Source of the DNA: an uncultured Eggerthellaceae bacterium | Lineage (GTDB): Bacteria; Actinomycetota; Coriobacteriia; Coriobacteriales; Eggerthellaceae | Direction: 5' to 3' | Assembly: GCA_958454405.1 (NCBI GenBank) | Contig: CAUEBO010000009.1 | Span: forward strand, 1-64,000 | DNA length: 64,000 nucleotides | Shown: piece by piece, positions 44,262-55,244 of the stretch | Numbering within the stretch: position 1 is the stretch's first letter | How the letters are laid out: the number at the start of each line of letters is the position of its first letter | Translations under genes and position numbers: made by a program | Notes under the pieces: generated by a model | Database searches by the model: none | The model's input: the letters and a program-made list of their open reading frames with translations, nothing else | Told to the model about the DNA's origin: nothing

Positions 44262-44392
44262 GTGGCGGTGCCCCGTCCGCTCGGTTCGAGCGCGTCGGAG
44301 CTGAACTGCCGACTCCCATCGGGCCGCCACGCCAAAGGGCCCGGCATGGGCGCTGGGGCATTCCCTTCGGGGCAGCGCCTTTGCCGGGCCCT
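44262..44392 (+). ncRNA. Structured kdp leader: three-way junction plus long hairpin
   Basis: P1 is GTGGCGG-TG-CCC (44262-44273) with GGG-CCGCCAC (44321-44330), ten pairs with a two-base bulge. Inside are hairpin A CGCTC-GGTTC-GAGCG (44278-44292) and hairpin B GTCGG/CCGAC (44294-44298 with 44309-44313). A second stem AGGGCCCGGCA/TGCCGGGCCCT (44336-44346 with 44382-44392) encloses GCGCTG/CAGCGC. It does not match the c-di-AMP (ydaO) consensus as I remember it. A new cis-regulatory RNA for potassium uptake is possible; simple mRNA structure is the alternative. Confidence 0.55.
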
Positions 44393-44431
44393 CTGAGAAC
44401 GGTGCTGGAACGATACGAAGGAAGGAAGACG

Positions 44432-44524
44432 ATGGAACTAGTAGCCGGCTTTGTGGGCGGGCTGAGCGTGATCCTCGCGCTCTACCTGTTCTACCAGCTT
44501 CTCAAGGGCGGTGATGAGCGGTGA
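44432..44524 (+). CDS. kdpF: K+-transporting ATPase small subunit KdpF
   Basis: A 30-residue single-helix peptide (MELVAGFVGGLSVILALYLF in its first 20 residues, then a short charged tail). Length, helix and position directly before kdpA fit KdpF, which stabilises the KdpABC complex. GGAAGGAAG at 44420-44428 precedes the ATG. Its TGA overlaps the kdpA start. Confidence 0.85.
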   Translation: MELVAGFVGGLSVILALYLFYQLLKGGDER

Positions 44525-46296
44525 TGGACGAACTGGTCGAGTACGCGCTCTACCTGATCCTGCTCGTGCTCTTGGCCGTGCCGCTCTCGGCCTACATCAA
44601 CAAGGTGATGGCGGGCGAGAGGACCCTGTTCTCGCGCGCCCTCGTTCCGGTGGAGAACGTTGTCTACCGGTGCATCCGCGTGGACAAGTCCGAGGACATG
44701 GGGTGGAAGAAGTACCTGGTCAGCGCACTCGCTTTTTCGGCGATCTGCCTGGTGGGCCTGTTCGCCATCCTCATGCTGCAAGGCGTGCTGCCGTTCAATC
44801 CCGAAGGCCTTCCCGGGCTCACATGGGACCTCGCGTTCAACACCGCCGTCAGCTTCGTCACGAACACGAACTGGCAGGCGTACAGCGGCGAGAGTGCGCT
44901 CAGCTACTTCTCCCAGGCCCTTGGCCTGACGGTCCAGAACTTCGTCACGCCGGCCGTGGGCCTTGCCGTGCTGTTCGCCCTGTTCCGCGGCCTGGTGAGC
45001 GAGGGTCATCTGGGCCTGGGCAACTTCTTCGTCGACGTGACGCGCGCGACGTTGTTCGTGCTCATCCCGCTTGCGCTCGTGGTGACGATGGTCGACGTGT
45101 GGCAGGGCTCCCCGCAGAACCTCAACGACTATGAGACGGTGCAGCTGCTGGAGCCGGTCGGCGTTGACGCGGAAGGCAACATCGTCGATGCCGACGACCC
45201 GAGCGCCGTCGAGACCGTGGACCAGGCCACGGTGCCCATGGGCCCGCAGGCCAGCCAGGTTGCCATCAAGCAGCTCGGCACGAACGGCGGCGGCTACAAC
45301 GGCGTGAACTCGGCCAGCGCGCTGGAGAACCCCACGCCGCTGTCGAATCTGGTGCAGTGCCTGTCGCTGCTGCTCATCCCGGTTTCATGCGTGTTCAGCT
45401 TCGGGCGGTTCGTGCGGGATCGTCGCCAGGGGCGCGCCGTGTTCGCAGCCATGTTCATTCTGCTGCTGGGCGCGCTCGCGGTCATCGGCGTGTTCGAGCA
45501 GATGGGCACGCCCCAGCTTGCAGCCGACGGCCAGGTGTACATGGGGTTGGACGGCCAGTCCGGCGGCAACATGGAGGGCAAAGAGGCGCGCTTCGGCGTC
45601 ACCGACTCGGCGCTGTGGGCGGCGTTCACCACGGCCGCCTCGAACGGTTCGGTCAATGCGATGCACGACAGCTTCACGCCCATCGGCGGCATGGTGCCCA
45701 TCATCTTGATGGCGCTTGGCGAAGTGGTGTTCGGCGGCGTGGGCTGCGGTTTGTACGGCATGTTGGGCTTCGTCATCCTCACGGTGTTCATCGCCGGGCT
45801 CATGGTGGGCCGCACGCCCGAGTACCTGGGCAAGAAGATCGGACCGAAGGAGATGCGCATGGCGGTGGTCCTGTGCATCACCACGCCGCTGCTCATCCTG
45901 GTGGGCACGGGCGCCATGTGTCTCGACCCGGCCACGGTGGACAGCCTGAACAATACCGGCACCCACGGATTCTCCGAGGTTCTGTATGCGGCCACGTCCG
46001 CAGGCGGCAACAACGGTTCGGCCTTCGCCGGGTTCAACGCCAACACGCCCATGATCAACGTGATTCTGGGACTTGAGATGCTGTGCAACCGCTTCATCCC
46101 CATCGTAGCGGTATGCGTGCTGGCCGGTAGCCTGTGCATGCGCCCGAAGGCGGCGACGAACGCTGGCACGCTGTCCACCAGCAATGCGATGTTCGTGTTC
46201 CTGCTGGTTCTGATGGTGCTGCTCATCGGCGCTCTCACGATGTTCCCGGCGCTGGCGCTGGGCCCCGTGGCCGAGCAGTTGATGATGGTGTTGTAG
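44524..46296 (+). CDS. kdpA: K+-transporting ATPase subunit A (potassium channel-like)
   Basis: A 590-residue membrane protein with about ten helices. Selectivity-filter-like loops are visible: TNTNWQAYSGE, GTNGGGYNGVNSASALENPTPLSN (in two parts) and SAGGNNGSAFAG. This subunit selects and conducts K+. ATG 44524 overlaps the kdpF stop; GTG 44521 is also in frame. It is part of kdpFABC. Confidence 0.95.
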   Translation: MDELVEYALYLILLVLLAVPLSAYINKVMAGERTLFSRALVPVENVVYRCIRVDKSEDMGWKKYLVSALAFSAICLVGLFAILMLQGVLPFNPEGLPGLTWDLAFNTAVSFVTNTNWQAYSGESALSYFSQALGLTVQNFVTPAVGLAVLFALFRGLVSEGHLGLGNFFVDVTRATLFVLIPLALVVTMVDVWQGSPQNLNDYETVQLLEPVGVDAEGNIVDADDPSAVETVDQATVPMGPQASQVAIKQLGTNGGGYNGVNSASALENPTPLSNLVQCLSLLLIPVSCVFSFGRFVRDRRQGRAVFAAMFILLLGALAVIGVFEQMGTPQLAADGQVYMGLDGQSGGNMEGKEARFGVTDSALWAAFTTAASNGSVNAMHDSFTPIGGMVPIILMALGEVVFGGVGCGLYGMLGFVILTVFIAGLMVGRTPEYLGKKIGPKEMRMAVVLCITTPLLILVGTGAMCLDPATVDSLNNTGTHGFSEVLYAATSAGGNNGSAFAGFNANTPMINVILGLEMLCNRFIPIVAVCVLAGSLCMRPKAATNAGTLSTSNAMFVFLLVLMVLLIGALTMFPALALGPVAEQLMMVL

Positions 46297-46315
46297 GAAA
46301 GGTGGTGAGATACCG

Positions 46316-48472
<2,157 letters not shown>

Positions 48473-48542
48473 CGCCGAGCGCAATGACGCGGATGCGCCC
48501 CGCACGGAGCGCATCCGCACCGCACACGAAAGGATGCACGAC

Positions 48543-49151
48543 ATGAAACAGGCAAAGGTATGGGGAAGCGCGGCGCTGTTCTTCCTCGTGACCACGGTGC
48601 TGTGCGGCGCGATCTACACGGTCGTGTGCACGGGGTTGGCCCAGCTGTTCTTCCCCTATCAGGCGAACGGCTCCATCATCGAGGTCGATGGCACGAAGTA
48701 CGGAAGCGAGCTGGTGGGCCAGCAGTTCAGCGACGAAGACCATATGTGGGGCCGCGTCATGAGCCCCAGCACGGGCACGTTCACCGATGACGAAGGCGAC
48801 GACGTGCTGTGGTACGGCGCGTCGAACCTGAGCCCGGCCGGCGAAAAGTTCGAGGCTGCGGTGCAGGATCGTATCGAGCAGATCCGCAAGGCCCATCCCG
48901 AGAAGGGCGACGAGCCCATCCCGAGCGATCTGGTGACGAACTCCGGCAGCGGCTTCGACCCGCACATCTCGCCGGCGGCCGCCGAATACCAGGTGGAGCG
49001 TTTGGCGAACAACACGGGCAAGAGCGAGGGCGAGATCCGCGAGATCATCGCCGCATGCACCGAGCATCCCCAGTTCGGCGTTTTGGGAGAGCCGACCGTC
49101 AACGTGCTCAAGGTGAACCTGATGCTGGACGGCATCATTCCGGCGGCTTGA
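48543..49151 (+). CDS. kdpC: K+-transporting ATPase subunit C
   Basis: A 202-residue protein with one N-terminal membrane helix (about 8-32) and an exported domain. VTNSGSGFDPHISPAAAEYQ is the KdpC signature. AAAGGA at 48529-48534 supports ATG 48543. The TGA stop lies in the loop of a perfect hairpin. Confidence 0.94.
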   Translation: MKQAKVWGSAALFFLVTTVLCGAIYTVVCTGLAQLFFPYQANGSIIEVDGTKYGSELVGQQFSDEDHMWGRVMSPSTGTFTDDEGDDVLWYGASNLSPAGEKFEAAVQDRIEQIRKAHPEKGDEPIPSDLVTNSGSGFDPHISPAAAEYQVERLANNTGKSEGEIREIIAACTEHPQFGVLGEPTVNVLKVNLMLDGIIPAA

Positions 49152-49163
49152 CGGCCGCCGGAA
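49138..49163 (+). terminator. Hairpin spanning the kdpC stop codon
   Basis: TTCCGGCGGC (49138-49147) pairs with GCCGCCGGAA (49154-49163) around TTGACG, which contains the kdpC TGA. No T run follows, so termination may be partial; it would separate kdpFABC from kdpDE. Confidence 0.45.
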
Positions 49164-49309
49164 GAAGCCGACGCTGCGGCCGCCGCAGCACTCGATCTTC
49201 GCGCGATCCCGGAGCCTCGCGTGCCGAAGTACGCTTCGCCTTCGCGATCCCGTGGATCTCGGGCGCTGCGGACGACCTCGCTGACTGACTGCGCCAACCT
49301 GCGGCGTGC

Positions 49310-49315
49310 TATGAT
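49310..49315 (+). promoter_or_regulatory. -10 box of kdpDE
   Basis: TATGAT lies 31 bp upstream of the kdpD ATG within a 194-bp gap, suggesting separate transcription of the regulatory genes. Confidence 0.45.
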
Positions 49316-49345
49316 GGCGGCACCGAAACGACAGCGAGTGAGACT

Positions 49346-52162
49346 ATGGATTACGAAGCAAGGCGCGATCCCGACGCCATCCTCAAGCAGATCATCGAGG
49401 AGGAGGCGGCTGGCGGCGATGCGCGCGGCAAGCTCAAGATTTTCTTCGGCTACGCGGCGGGCGTGGGCAAGACCTACGCCATGCTCGAAGAGGCCCATGC
49501 CGTGCTTGAAAAGGGCTTCGATGCGGTGGTGGGCTACATCGAGCCCCACACGCGCGCGGACACGATGGCGCTCGTGGACGGGCTCGAGCAGATCGCCCCG
49601 CTCGAGGTGAAGCATCGCGGCATCATGCTGCGCGAGTTCGATCTCGACGCCGTGCTGCAACGCCGTCCCCAGATCGTGCTCGTGGACGAGCTCGCCCATA
49701 CGAACGCCCCCGGCAGCCGCCACAAGAAGCGCTACCAGGACATCGAGGAGCTGCTGCGCGCAGGCATCAACGTGTTCACCACGGTGAACGTGCAGCATCT
49801 GGAGGGGCTCAACGACAAGATCGCCGCCATCACGCACGTCAACGTGGCCGAACGCATTCCCGATCGCGTGTTCGACCAGGCTGCATCGGTCGAGCTGGTG
49901 GACATCGAGCCCGACGACCTCATCGATCGCTTGGAATCGGGCAAGGTGTACGTGCCCGATCGGGCACGTACGGCGCTCGGCAACTTCTTCTCGCAGAAGA
50001 ACCTGGCCGCCTTGCGCGAGATCGCGCTGCGCCGCATGGCCGATCGGCTCACGCGCAAGGCGGAGAGCGCGGAGCAGGGAGCGCGCGTGGAAGCGGGCGA
50101 GGACGTGCTGGTGTACGTGACGCCCGATCCGGGCAACGTGAAGGTCATCCGCGCAGCTGCCAATATGGCCGGCTGCTACCACGGCGGGTTCACGGCGGTG
50201 GTCGTGGAGTCGTCCCAGATCAAACGGCTTGACAATGAGCGGCGCGGCAAGCTGCGCGCCAACGTCGATCTCGCCGAGGAGCTGGGCGCGCACGTGGTGA
50301 CGCTGTTCGGCGACGACATAGCCCAGCAGATAGCCCAGTATGCGGAGCAGGCGGGCGTCACGCACATCGTCGTGGGCAACGCCATGGGGCTGCGGACCCT
50401 CGCGCTGGGGCGCGAAGGCCTGGTGAACCGCCTCATGCGGCTTGCGCACGGCGCGGTGGTCGACGTGGTTCCCGTCAAGGACCTGCCGGCCCAGTACGGA
50501 AGGCTCCGGGAGGCGAAGGGCCTGCGCCCCACGTTGGGCGACGTGTGGAAGGCGCTCGCGTCGGCTGCCATCGCGACGGCCCTCGGCCTGGTGATCTACC
50601 AGATGGGGCTTTCCGGCTCGGTCGTTCTCGTGCTGTACCTCATCGTCTCCCTGCTGGTTGCCACGCGGGCCGACGGCTTCTTCTACGCGGTCGTGGTGGC
50701 TTTGGCCAGCACGCTCGCTTACAACTTCTTCTTCACGGTGCCGCGGTTCACCTTCAACGCCCATGGCATCAACTACCCGTTCATATTCGCGTTTCTGCTG
50801 TTCGGCACGCTGGTGGCCTCCTCGCTCGCCGTGCGCATGAAGCGCCAGGCCGAAGCCACCGCGCGGCGCGCGTACCGCATGGAGGTGCTCTTGGAGTCCA
50901 GCCGCAAGCTGCAGGGGGCGGACAGCGTGGACGCGTGCTTCCGCTTGGCGGCCGAGCAGATCATCAAGCTGCTGAACCGGCCCGTCGTCATGTACCGCAT
51001 CGACGAAGAAGGGCGCCTCATGGCCCCGGACGTGCACGACGCGCCGGGCACCGTGGGCGGTGCGGACCCGGCGGCGCTGGTTGCGCCGTCCGAGGCGGCC
51101 GTGGCGGCGTGGACGGCCTCGAACAGCGAGCGCGCCGGCGCCACCACCGACACGCTCATGGATGCGCAGTGCCTCTACCTGCCCATCCGGTCGAAGGACG
51201 CGGTGTTCGGCGTCGCGGGCATCGTCATGGACGAGGAGGGGGACGACGACTTCGGCGCGTTCGAGAAGAACCTGCTGCTCATGATCGTCGACGAATGCGG
51301 GCAGGCGTCCGAGCAGATCGCCTTCGCCGACGAGCGCCGGGCCATGGAGCTGCGGGTGGAAAAGGAGACGCTGCGCTCGAACCTGCTGCGCACGATCTCG
51401 CACGATCTGCGCACGCCGCTTACCAGCATCTCGGGCGACGCCGACATGCTGCTGCACGATGACGGCAAGCTGGACGAAGAGCTGAAAGCGCGCCTGTACC
51501 GCGACATGCACGACGACGCATGCTGGCTCATCGCGCTCGTGGAGAACCTGCTGTCCATCACGCGTATCGACGACGGCACGGTGGAGCTTGCCATGCAGCC
51601 CGAATTCGTCGGCGAGGTGGTAAGCGAAGCGCTCCGCCACGTCGACCGCCGCGCCCAGAGCAGGCGGATCGACGTGGACATCGACGACGAATTCCTCATG
51701 GCCGACATGGACGCGCGCCTCGTCGTCCAGGTGATCATCAACCTTGTGAACAACGCGGTGGCCTACACGCCCGGCGACGGGCGCATCCTCGTATCAGCCC
51801 GCCGTGCAGACGAGGACGGGCATCCGCGCGTGAACATCGCGGTGGCCGACGAGGGCCCCGGCATTTCGGAGGAGGAGCGCGAACACCTCTTCGACATGTT
51901 CTACAATGGCTCGAATGGGGCGAAGGACGGCAAGAGCGGCGATTTCAAGCGGGGCATGGGGCTGGGGCTGTCGCTGTGCCGGTCGATCGTGAACGTGCAC
52001 GGAAGCGAGCTCGAGGTGCGCAACAGGTCGCCGCACGGCAGCGAGTTCCGGTTCACGCTGCCGGCTGTGGACATGAACGACGTGATGGCGGCGGGCGACG
52101 GGGCGCTTCGCGCGGACGGCCCGCACGAGGCGGCGGAGAGCGAGGGGGCGAACCGTGGCTGA
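49346..52162 (+). CDS. kdpD: Sensor histidine kinase KdpD
   Basis: A 938-residue sensor. The N-terminal KdpD domain has Walker A GYAAGVGKT (35-43) and a VDELAHTNAPGSRHKKR-type segment; a universal-stress-protein domain follows (about 250-380). Four membrane helices lie at about 400-500, then a GAF-like domain, HisKA with His686 in TISHDLRTPLTS, and HATPase boxes NLVNNAVAYTPGD, DEGPGIS and GMGLGLSLC. It senses K+ limitation and osmotic change and phosphorylates KdpE. Length is normal for the family. Confidence 0.95.
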   Translation: MDYEARRDPDAILKQIIEEEAAGGDARGKLKIFFGYAAGVGKTYAMLEEAHAVLEKGFDAVVGYIEPHTRADTMALVDGLEQIAPLEVKHRGIMLREFDLDAVLQRRPQIVLVDELAHTNAPGSRHKKRYQDIEELLRAGINVFTTVNVQHLEGLNDKIAAITHVNVAERIPDRVFDQAASVELVDIEPDDLIDRLESGKVYVPDRARTALGNFFSQKNLAALREIALRRMADRLTRKAESAEQGARVEAGEDVLVYVTPDPGNVKVIRAAANMAGCYHGGFTAVVVESSQIKRLDNERRGKLRANVDLAEELGAHVVTLFGDDIAQQIAQYAEQAGVTHIVVGNAMGLRTLALGREGLVNRLMRLAHGAVVDVVPVKDLPAQYGRLREAKGLRPTLGDVWKALASAAIATALGLVIYQMGLSGSVVLVLYLIVSLLVATRADGFFYAVVVALASTLAYNFFFTVPRFTFNAHGINYPFIFAFLLFGTLVASSLAVRMKRQAEATARRAYRMEVLLESSRKLQGADSVDACFRLAAEQIIKLLNRPVVMYRIDEEGRLMAPDVHDAPGTVGGADPAALVAPSEAAVAAWTASNSERAGATTDTLMDAQCLYLPIRSKDAVFGVAGIVMDEEGDDDFGAFEKNLLLMIVDECGQASEQIAFADERRAMELRVEKETLRSNLLRTISHDLRTPLTSISGDADMLLHDDGKLDEELKARLYRDMHDDACWLIALVENLLSITRIDDGTVELAMQPEFVGEVVSEALRHVDRRAQSRRIDVDIDDEFLMADMDARLVVQVIINLVNNAVAYTPGDGRILVSARRADEDGHPRVNIAVADEGPGISEEEREHLFDMFYNGSNGAKDGKSGDFKRGMGLGLSLCRSIVNVHGSELEVRNRSPHGSEFRFTLPAVDMNDVMAAGDGALRADGPHEAAESEGANRG

Positions 52163-52865
52163 AGGCTATCGGATACTCGTGGTCGAAGACGATGCGGCGG
52201 TGCGCCGCCTGGTCACCACCACGCTCGATCTGCACGGTTACGCCCACCGCGAGGCCAAGACGGCGGCCCAGGCGCTGCTTGAATGCTCATCGCAGCCGCC
52301 TGATCTTGCCATTCTGGATCTCGGCCTGCCGGATGGCGACGGGGTCGAGGTCATCCGCACCGTGCGCGCCTGGTCGCAGCTTCCCATCATCGTGCTGTCC
52401 GCCCGCCAGGAGGATGCCGACAAGGTGGATGCCCTCGACGCGGGAGCCGACGACTATCTGGTGAAGCCCTTTTCCGTGGAAGAGCTGCTCGCACGGCTGC
52501 GCGCCGCGCTGCGCAGGCTCGATCGCGAGCGCGCTCTGCAGGGCGCCTCCGAGGAGACCGTGTACGAGAACGGCGGCCTGCGCATCGACTACGCGGCCGG
52601 CAGCGTGTGGCGCGACGGCGAGGAAGTGCACCTGACGCCCTTCGAGTACCGGCTGCTCTGCGTGCTCGCGCGCAACACCGGCAAAGTCCTCACGCACAAC
52701 TACCTGCTGAAGGAGGTGTGGGGCGCGGCGCTCGCGTCCGATCGCTCGTCGCTGCGCGTGTTCATGGCCACCCTGCGCAAGAAGATAGAGCCCGATCCGG
52801 CGCATCCGGTCTATCTGCAAACCCACGTTGGAGTGGGCTATCGCATGATGCGCGTGGAGGGCTAG
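52155..52865 (+). CDS. kdpE: Response regulator KdpE
   Basis: A 236-residue OmpR-family regulator with phospho-acceptor Asp55 (LAILDLGLPDGDG) and a winged helix ending in LRVFMATLRKKIEPDP, typical of KdpE. GTG 52155 lies 6 bp after GAGGGGG and overlaps the kdpD end by 8 bp. The stop overlaps the convergent LysR gene by 4 bp, so no terminator separates them. Confidence 0.94.
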   Translation: MAEGYRILVVEDDAAVRRLVTTTLDLHGYAHREAKTAAQALLECSSQPPDLAILDLGLPDGDGVEVIRTVRAWSQLPIIVLSARQEDADKVDALDAGADDYLVKPFSVEELLARLRAALRRLDRERALQGASEETVYENGGLRIDYAAGSVWRDGEEVHLTPFEYRLLCVLARNTGKVLTHNYLLKEVWGAALASDRSSLRVFMATLRKKIEPDPAHPVYLQTHVGVGYRMMRVEG

Positions 52866-53794
52866 AGGCCGCGCGCCGGCGCGCGGCGATCGTTGTCGGG
52901 CGACACGACGGGGAACGTGTACGAGCCGATGAAGTCGATGAACCGGTCCACTATCTTCAGGCGGTTCTTGTCGTTGCGGTAGATCAGGTACACTTTGTGG
53001 AAGTCCTTCGGCACGCCGTCGATGGTGAGGATGGCCACGTCGTCGAACGACTTGACCAGAAACGAGTAGCAGATGAGGGCCATGCGCGAAGGATCCGACG
53101 ACACCAGGCTGCACAGCGTGATCTCGTCGTTGAAGCTCTGGTCGATCGAGAGGCCCTCTTCCTCCACGAGCGCGCGCATCTCCTCGCCAGCGGGGTTGAT
53201 GCCGGCAACGTAGCCTGCCAGGTCGTAGCCGCGCAGCTCGTCCAGGCTGATGCTCGTGCGCTTCGCCAACGGGTGGTCGCGGTGGACGCCTAAAACGAGC
53301 TCTTGGGACCAGCAATGCAGGTAGCACAGATCGGGATCCTCGCGGATCTTGCCGCCGAACACCACGTCGAGCTTCCCCTTCTTCAGCTCGTCCACCAGGT
53401 TGTAGGTGAAGCCCTGCTCGATGTCGATGAGCAGGTCCACACCCAGCTCCCGCTTGAATTCCTGCACGGCCTGCGACCACTGCTTCCCCTGCATGGCGAA
53501 CGTGGTGCCCAGCTTGAGCACGCCGTATTGGCGCTCCACCCGTTCGTGCACGAGCGAAATGCCCTTCTCCAGGTTGATGAGGGCGATGCTCACGTATTCG
53601 TAGAAGTCGCGCCCCGCATCGGTGAGCTCGACCTGGTGGGAGCTTTTGACGAACAGGGGCGTTCCCAGCTCTTTCTCAAGTTGCGAGACGGCTCCGGAGA
53701 GCGTGGGCTGTGCGATGTAGAGTTCGCGTGCCGCCCGCGTGTAGTGTTTGACCTCGGCGAGCTTCTGGAAATAGTACAGATGGGACAGGTTCAT
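52862..53794 (-). CDS. LysR-family transcriptional regulator
   Basis: A 310-residue LysR protein. The HTH lies at 3-60 (LYYFQKLAEVKHYTRAARELY, in the 20-residue core YFQKLAEVKHYTRAARELYI, then QPTLSGAVSQLEKELG); the two-lobed effector domain follows, with LGVHRDHPLA. Its end overlaps kdpE. It lies downstream of a Gfo/Idh/MocA gene and a shikimate/quinate dehydrogenase gene on the same strand, which are its most likely targets. Confidence 0.92.
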   Translation of the reverse strand: MNLSHLYYFQKLAEVKHYTRAARELYIAQPTLSGAVSQLEKELGTPLFVKSSHQVELTDAGRDFYEYVSIALINLEKGISLVHERVERQYGVLKLGTTFAMQGKQWSQAVQEFKRELGVDLLIDIEQGFTYNLVDELKKGKLDVVFGGKIREDPDLCYLHCWSQELVLGVHRDHPLAKRTSISLDELRGYDLAGYVAGINPAGEEMRALVEEEGLSIDQSFNDEITLCSLVSSDPSRMALICYSFLVKSFDDVAILTIDGVPKDFHKVYLIYRNDKNRLKIVDRFIDFIGSYTFPVVSPDNDRRAPARGL

Positions 53795-53909
53795 GTATGC
53801 TCCCGCGATTGAACGGTCATCGGCAGAGTCCCGTGGATCGAAGCCGCTTGCGCGTCGGCGATCCGGCGGCGCCTTTGATTATAGGGGAAAACCGCGAGGG
53901 GGAAAACCG

Positions 53910-53938
53910 GCAAAAGCCCCCGAAGGGGCTTTTGCTTT
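53910..53938 (-). terminator. Terminator downstream of the Gfo/Idh/MocA gene
   Basis: GCAAAAGCCCC (53910-53920) and GGGGCTTTTGC (53925-53935) pair perfectly around CGAA. On the reverse strand it follows the oxidoreductase gene by about 100 bp; T residues flank it on both sides. The nearby AGAGCGCTG/CAGCGCTCT inverted pair (53939-53947 and 53988-53996) may add structure. Confidence 0.7.
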
Positions 53939-54037
53939 AGAGCGCTGAATGGGGGTTCGGCGGCTTTGCGAGGGTCGCCTGATGTCGCAGCGCTCTCGAA
54001 TAGGTTCGAACCTGAAATCCCGAGTTTGCTTTTCAGG

Positions 54038-55084
54038 CTAATCGACGTCGACGATCTGCTTCGTGTCGGATGACTTCAGGATGGCGTTGATCACCTTCAG
54101 GGTGGCCAGGCCGTCCTCGCCCGTGCAGCGCGGCTTCGTCTCGCGGCCCTGGCACAGGTCCACGAAGTGCTCGAGCTCGGCGGTCATGGGGTCGTTCTCC
54201 TCAAGCTCGAAGTGCTCCTTGTGCAGCTGCTCGGCCCAGCCGAAGTGGTCTTCGTCGTAGGAGTAGAAGTCCATGTTGGGGAAGCCCAGCGAGCCCTTCG
54301 TGCCGAAGAAGTGCAGGCTGTTCTCGCCCGGGAACCACTTGAAGAAGTGGTTCTCGCAGGCGGACAGGTCGTAGTTCCACGGGCCCGGCGTGCCGTCGGA
54401 GATGAAGTAGGTGGCCGTGGGGCCTTCGGCGAACTCGTACAGCACCGACACGGAGTCCTCGATCTCGTTGCTGCGGATGGTGTTGCGGCTGGCGGCGTAG
54501 ACGCGGTTCACCGTCATGCCGGTGGTGTAGTTGAGGTCGTCGACGTCGTGGATGGCGTTGATGAGCAGGGGGCCGCCGCCTTTCTTGGTGTGCCATTCCA
54601 CATCGTAGTAGCTGTGCGGCTTGGCGATGGCGTACGTGCCCTGCACGCCCACGAGGTCGCCCAAACGGCCCGACTCGATGAACTCGCGCAGGAACAGGTA
54701 CTTGGTGGAGGAGCGGCGATGGTGCCCGATGAGCAGCGTCGCGCCCGCCTCGTTGCACATGTCGATGATCTGCTGGCCTTCTTCCACCGTGTTGGCGATG
54801 GGCTTCTCCAGCAGGATGTTCTTGATGCCGGCGTCCAGGCAGGCGCGCGTGGACTGCACGTGCAGGCCGTTGGGCAGCGCGATGGCCACGGCGTCCAGCT
54901 GCACCTTCTGCAGCAGCTCGTTGTAGTCCTCGAACAGCGGCACGTCCAGCTCGGCCGCCACGTCCACGGCCTGCTGGCCGAAGCCGGCGACGGCGACCAG
55001 GTCGAGCTCGGGGTTGGCAACGGCGTCCCGGGCGATCTTGGAACCCTGGTTCAATCCGAATACTGCGAAGCGAATGACGGACAT
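54038..55084 (-). CDS. Gfo/Idh/MocA-family NAD(P)-dependent oxidoreductase
   Basis: A 348-residue dehydrogenase. The N-terminal Rossmann fold starts FAVFGLNQGSKIARDA; ALPNGLHVQST and LLEKPIA (the conserved Glu-Lys-Pro) follow; the C-terminal domain contains NAIHDVDDLNY with the catalytic-type His. Members act on sugars, inositols and cyclitols. AAGAGG upstream supports ATG 55084. The neighbour is a quinate/shikimate dehydrogenase, so a hydroxylated ring acid or cyclitol is a reasonable substrate guess. Confidence 0.88.
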   Translation of the reverse strand: MSVIRFAVFGLNQGSKIARDAVANPELDLVAVAGFGQQAVDVAAELDVPLFEDYNELLQKVQLDAVAIALPNGLHVQSTRACLDAGIKNILLEKPIANTVEEGQQIIDMCNEAGATLLIGHHRRSSTKYLFLREFIESGRLGDLVGVQGTYAIAKPHSYYDVEWHTKKGGGPLLINAIHDVDDLNYTTGMTVNRVYAASRNTIRSNEIEDSVSVLYEFAEGPTATYFISDGTPGPWNYDLSACENHFFKWFPGENSLHFFGTKGSLGFPNMDFYSYDEDHFGWAEQLHKEHFELEENDPMTAELEHFVDLCQGRETKPRCTGEDGLATLKVINAILKSSDTKQIVDVD

Positions 55085-55204
55085 GATAGTACCTCTTTCT
55101 TCTTGCATCGGTAGGGGAGATCGGGCGTTTTCGGGTGCACTCGACCGGACCCACGGAACAGGTCTTCTCATCGGGGTTCGGTTATGACGGGATTCGATCG
55201 GAAG

Positions 55205-55238
55205 GGCCGCCGGCGGGTTGATCAGGCCGCCGGCGGCC
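55205..55238 (-). terminator. Stem-loop after the shikimate dehydrogenase gene
   Basis: GGCCGCCGGCGG (55205-55216) pairs with CCGCCGGCGGCC (55227-55238) over 12 bp, just 7 bp past the stop of the gene read on the reverse strand. There is no clear T run, so strength is uncertain. Confidence 0.5.
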
Positions 55239-55244
55239 TGGATG

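Larger units (their letters stand above)
44045..44431 (+). other. 387-bp kdp promoter and leader region
   Basis: It holds no gene. The first 145 bp show nothing recognisable. Then come a TCTTAA direct repeat, a TATCCT -10 and a 170-nt structured leader described separately. Confidence 0.7.

Noticed and set aside
44262..44392. Assignment of the kdp leader to the c-di-AMP (ydaO) riboswitch
   Set aside because: The conserved ydaO core segments as I remember them are not found, so the leader is reported only as a candidate structure.
52869..52886. An 18-bp GC palindrome CCGCGCGCCGGCGCGCGG
   Set aside because: It lies in the last codons of the LysR gene (Arg/Ala-rich end) and is explained by composition; it might act as a weak shared hairpin but lacks T runs.
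53939..54013. A tRNA-like stretch with AGGTTCGAACCT and flanking inverted AGAGCGCTG
   Set aside because: There is no 7-bp acceptor stem, anticodon arm or CCA in proper spacing; only a 12-bp palindrome resembling a T arm.
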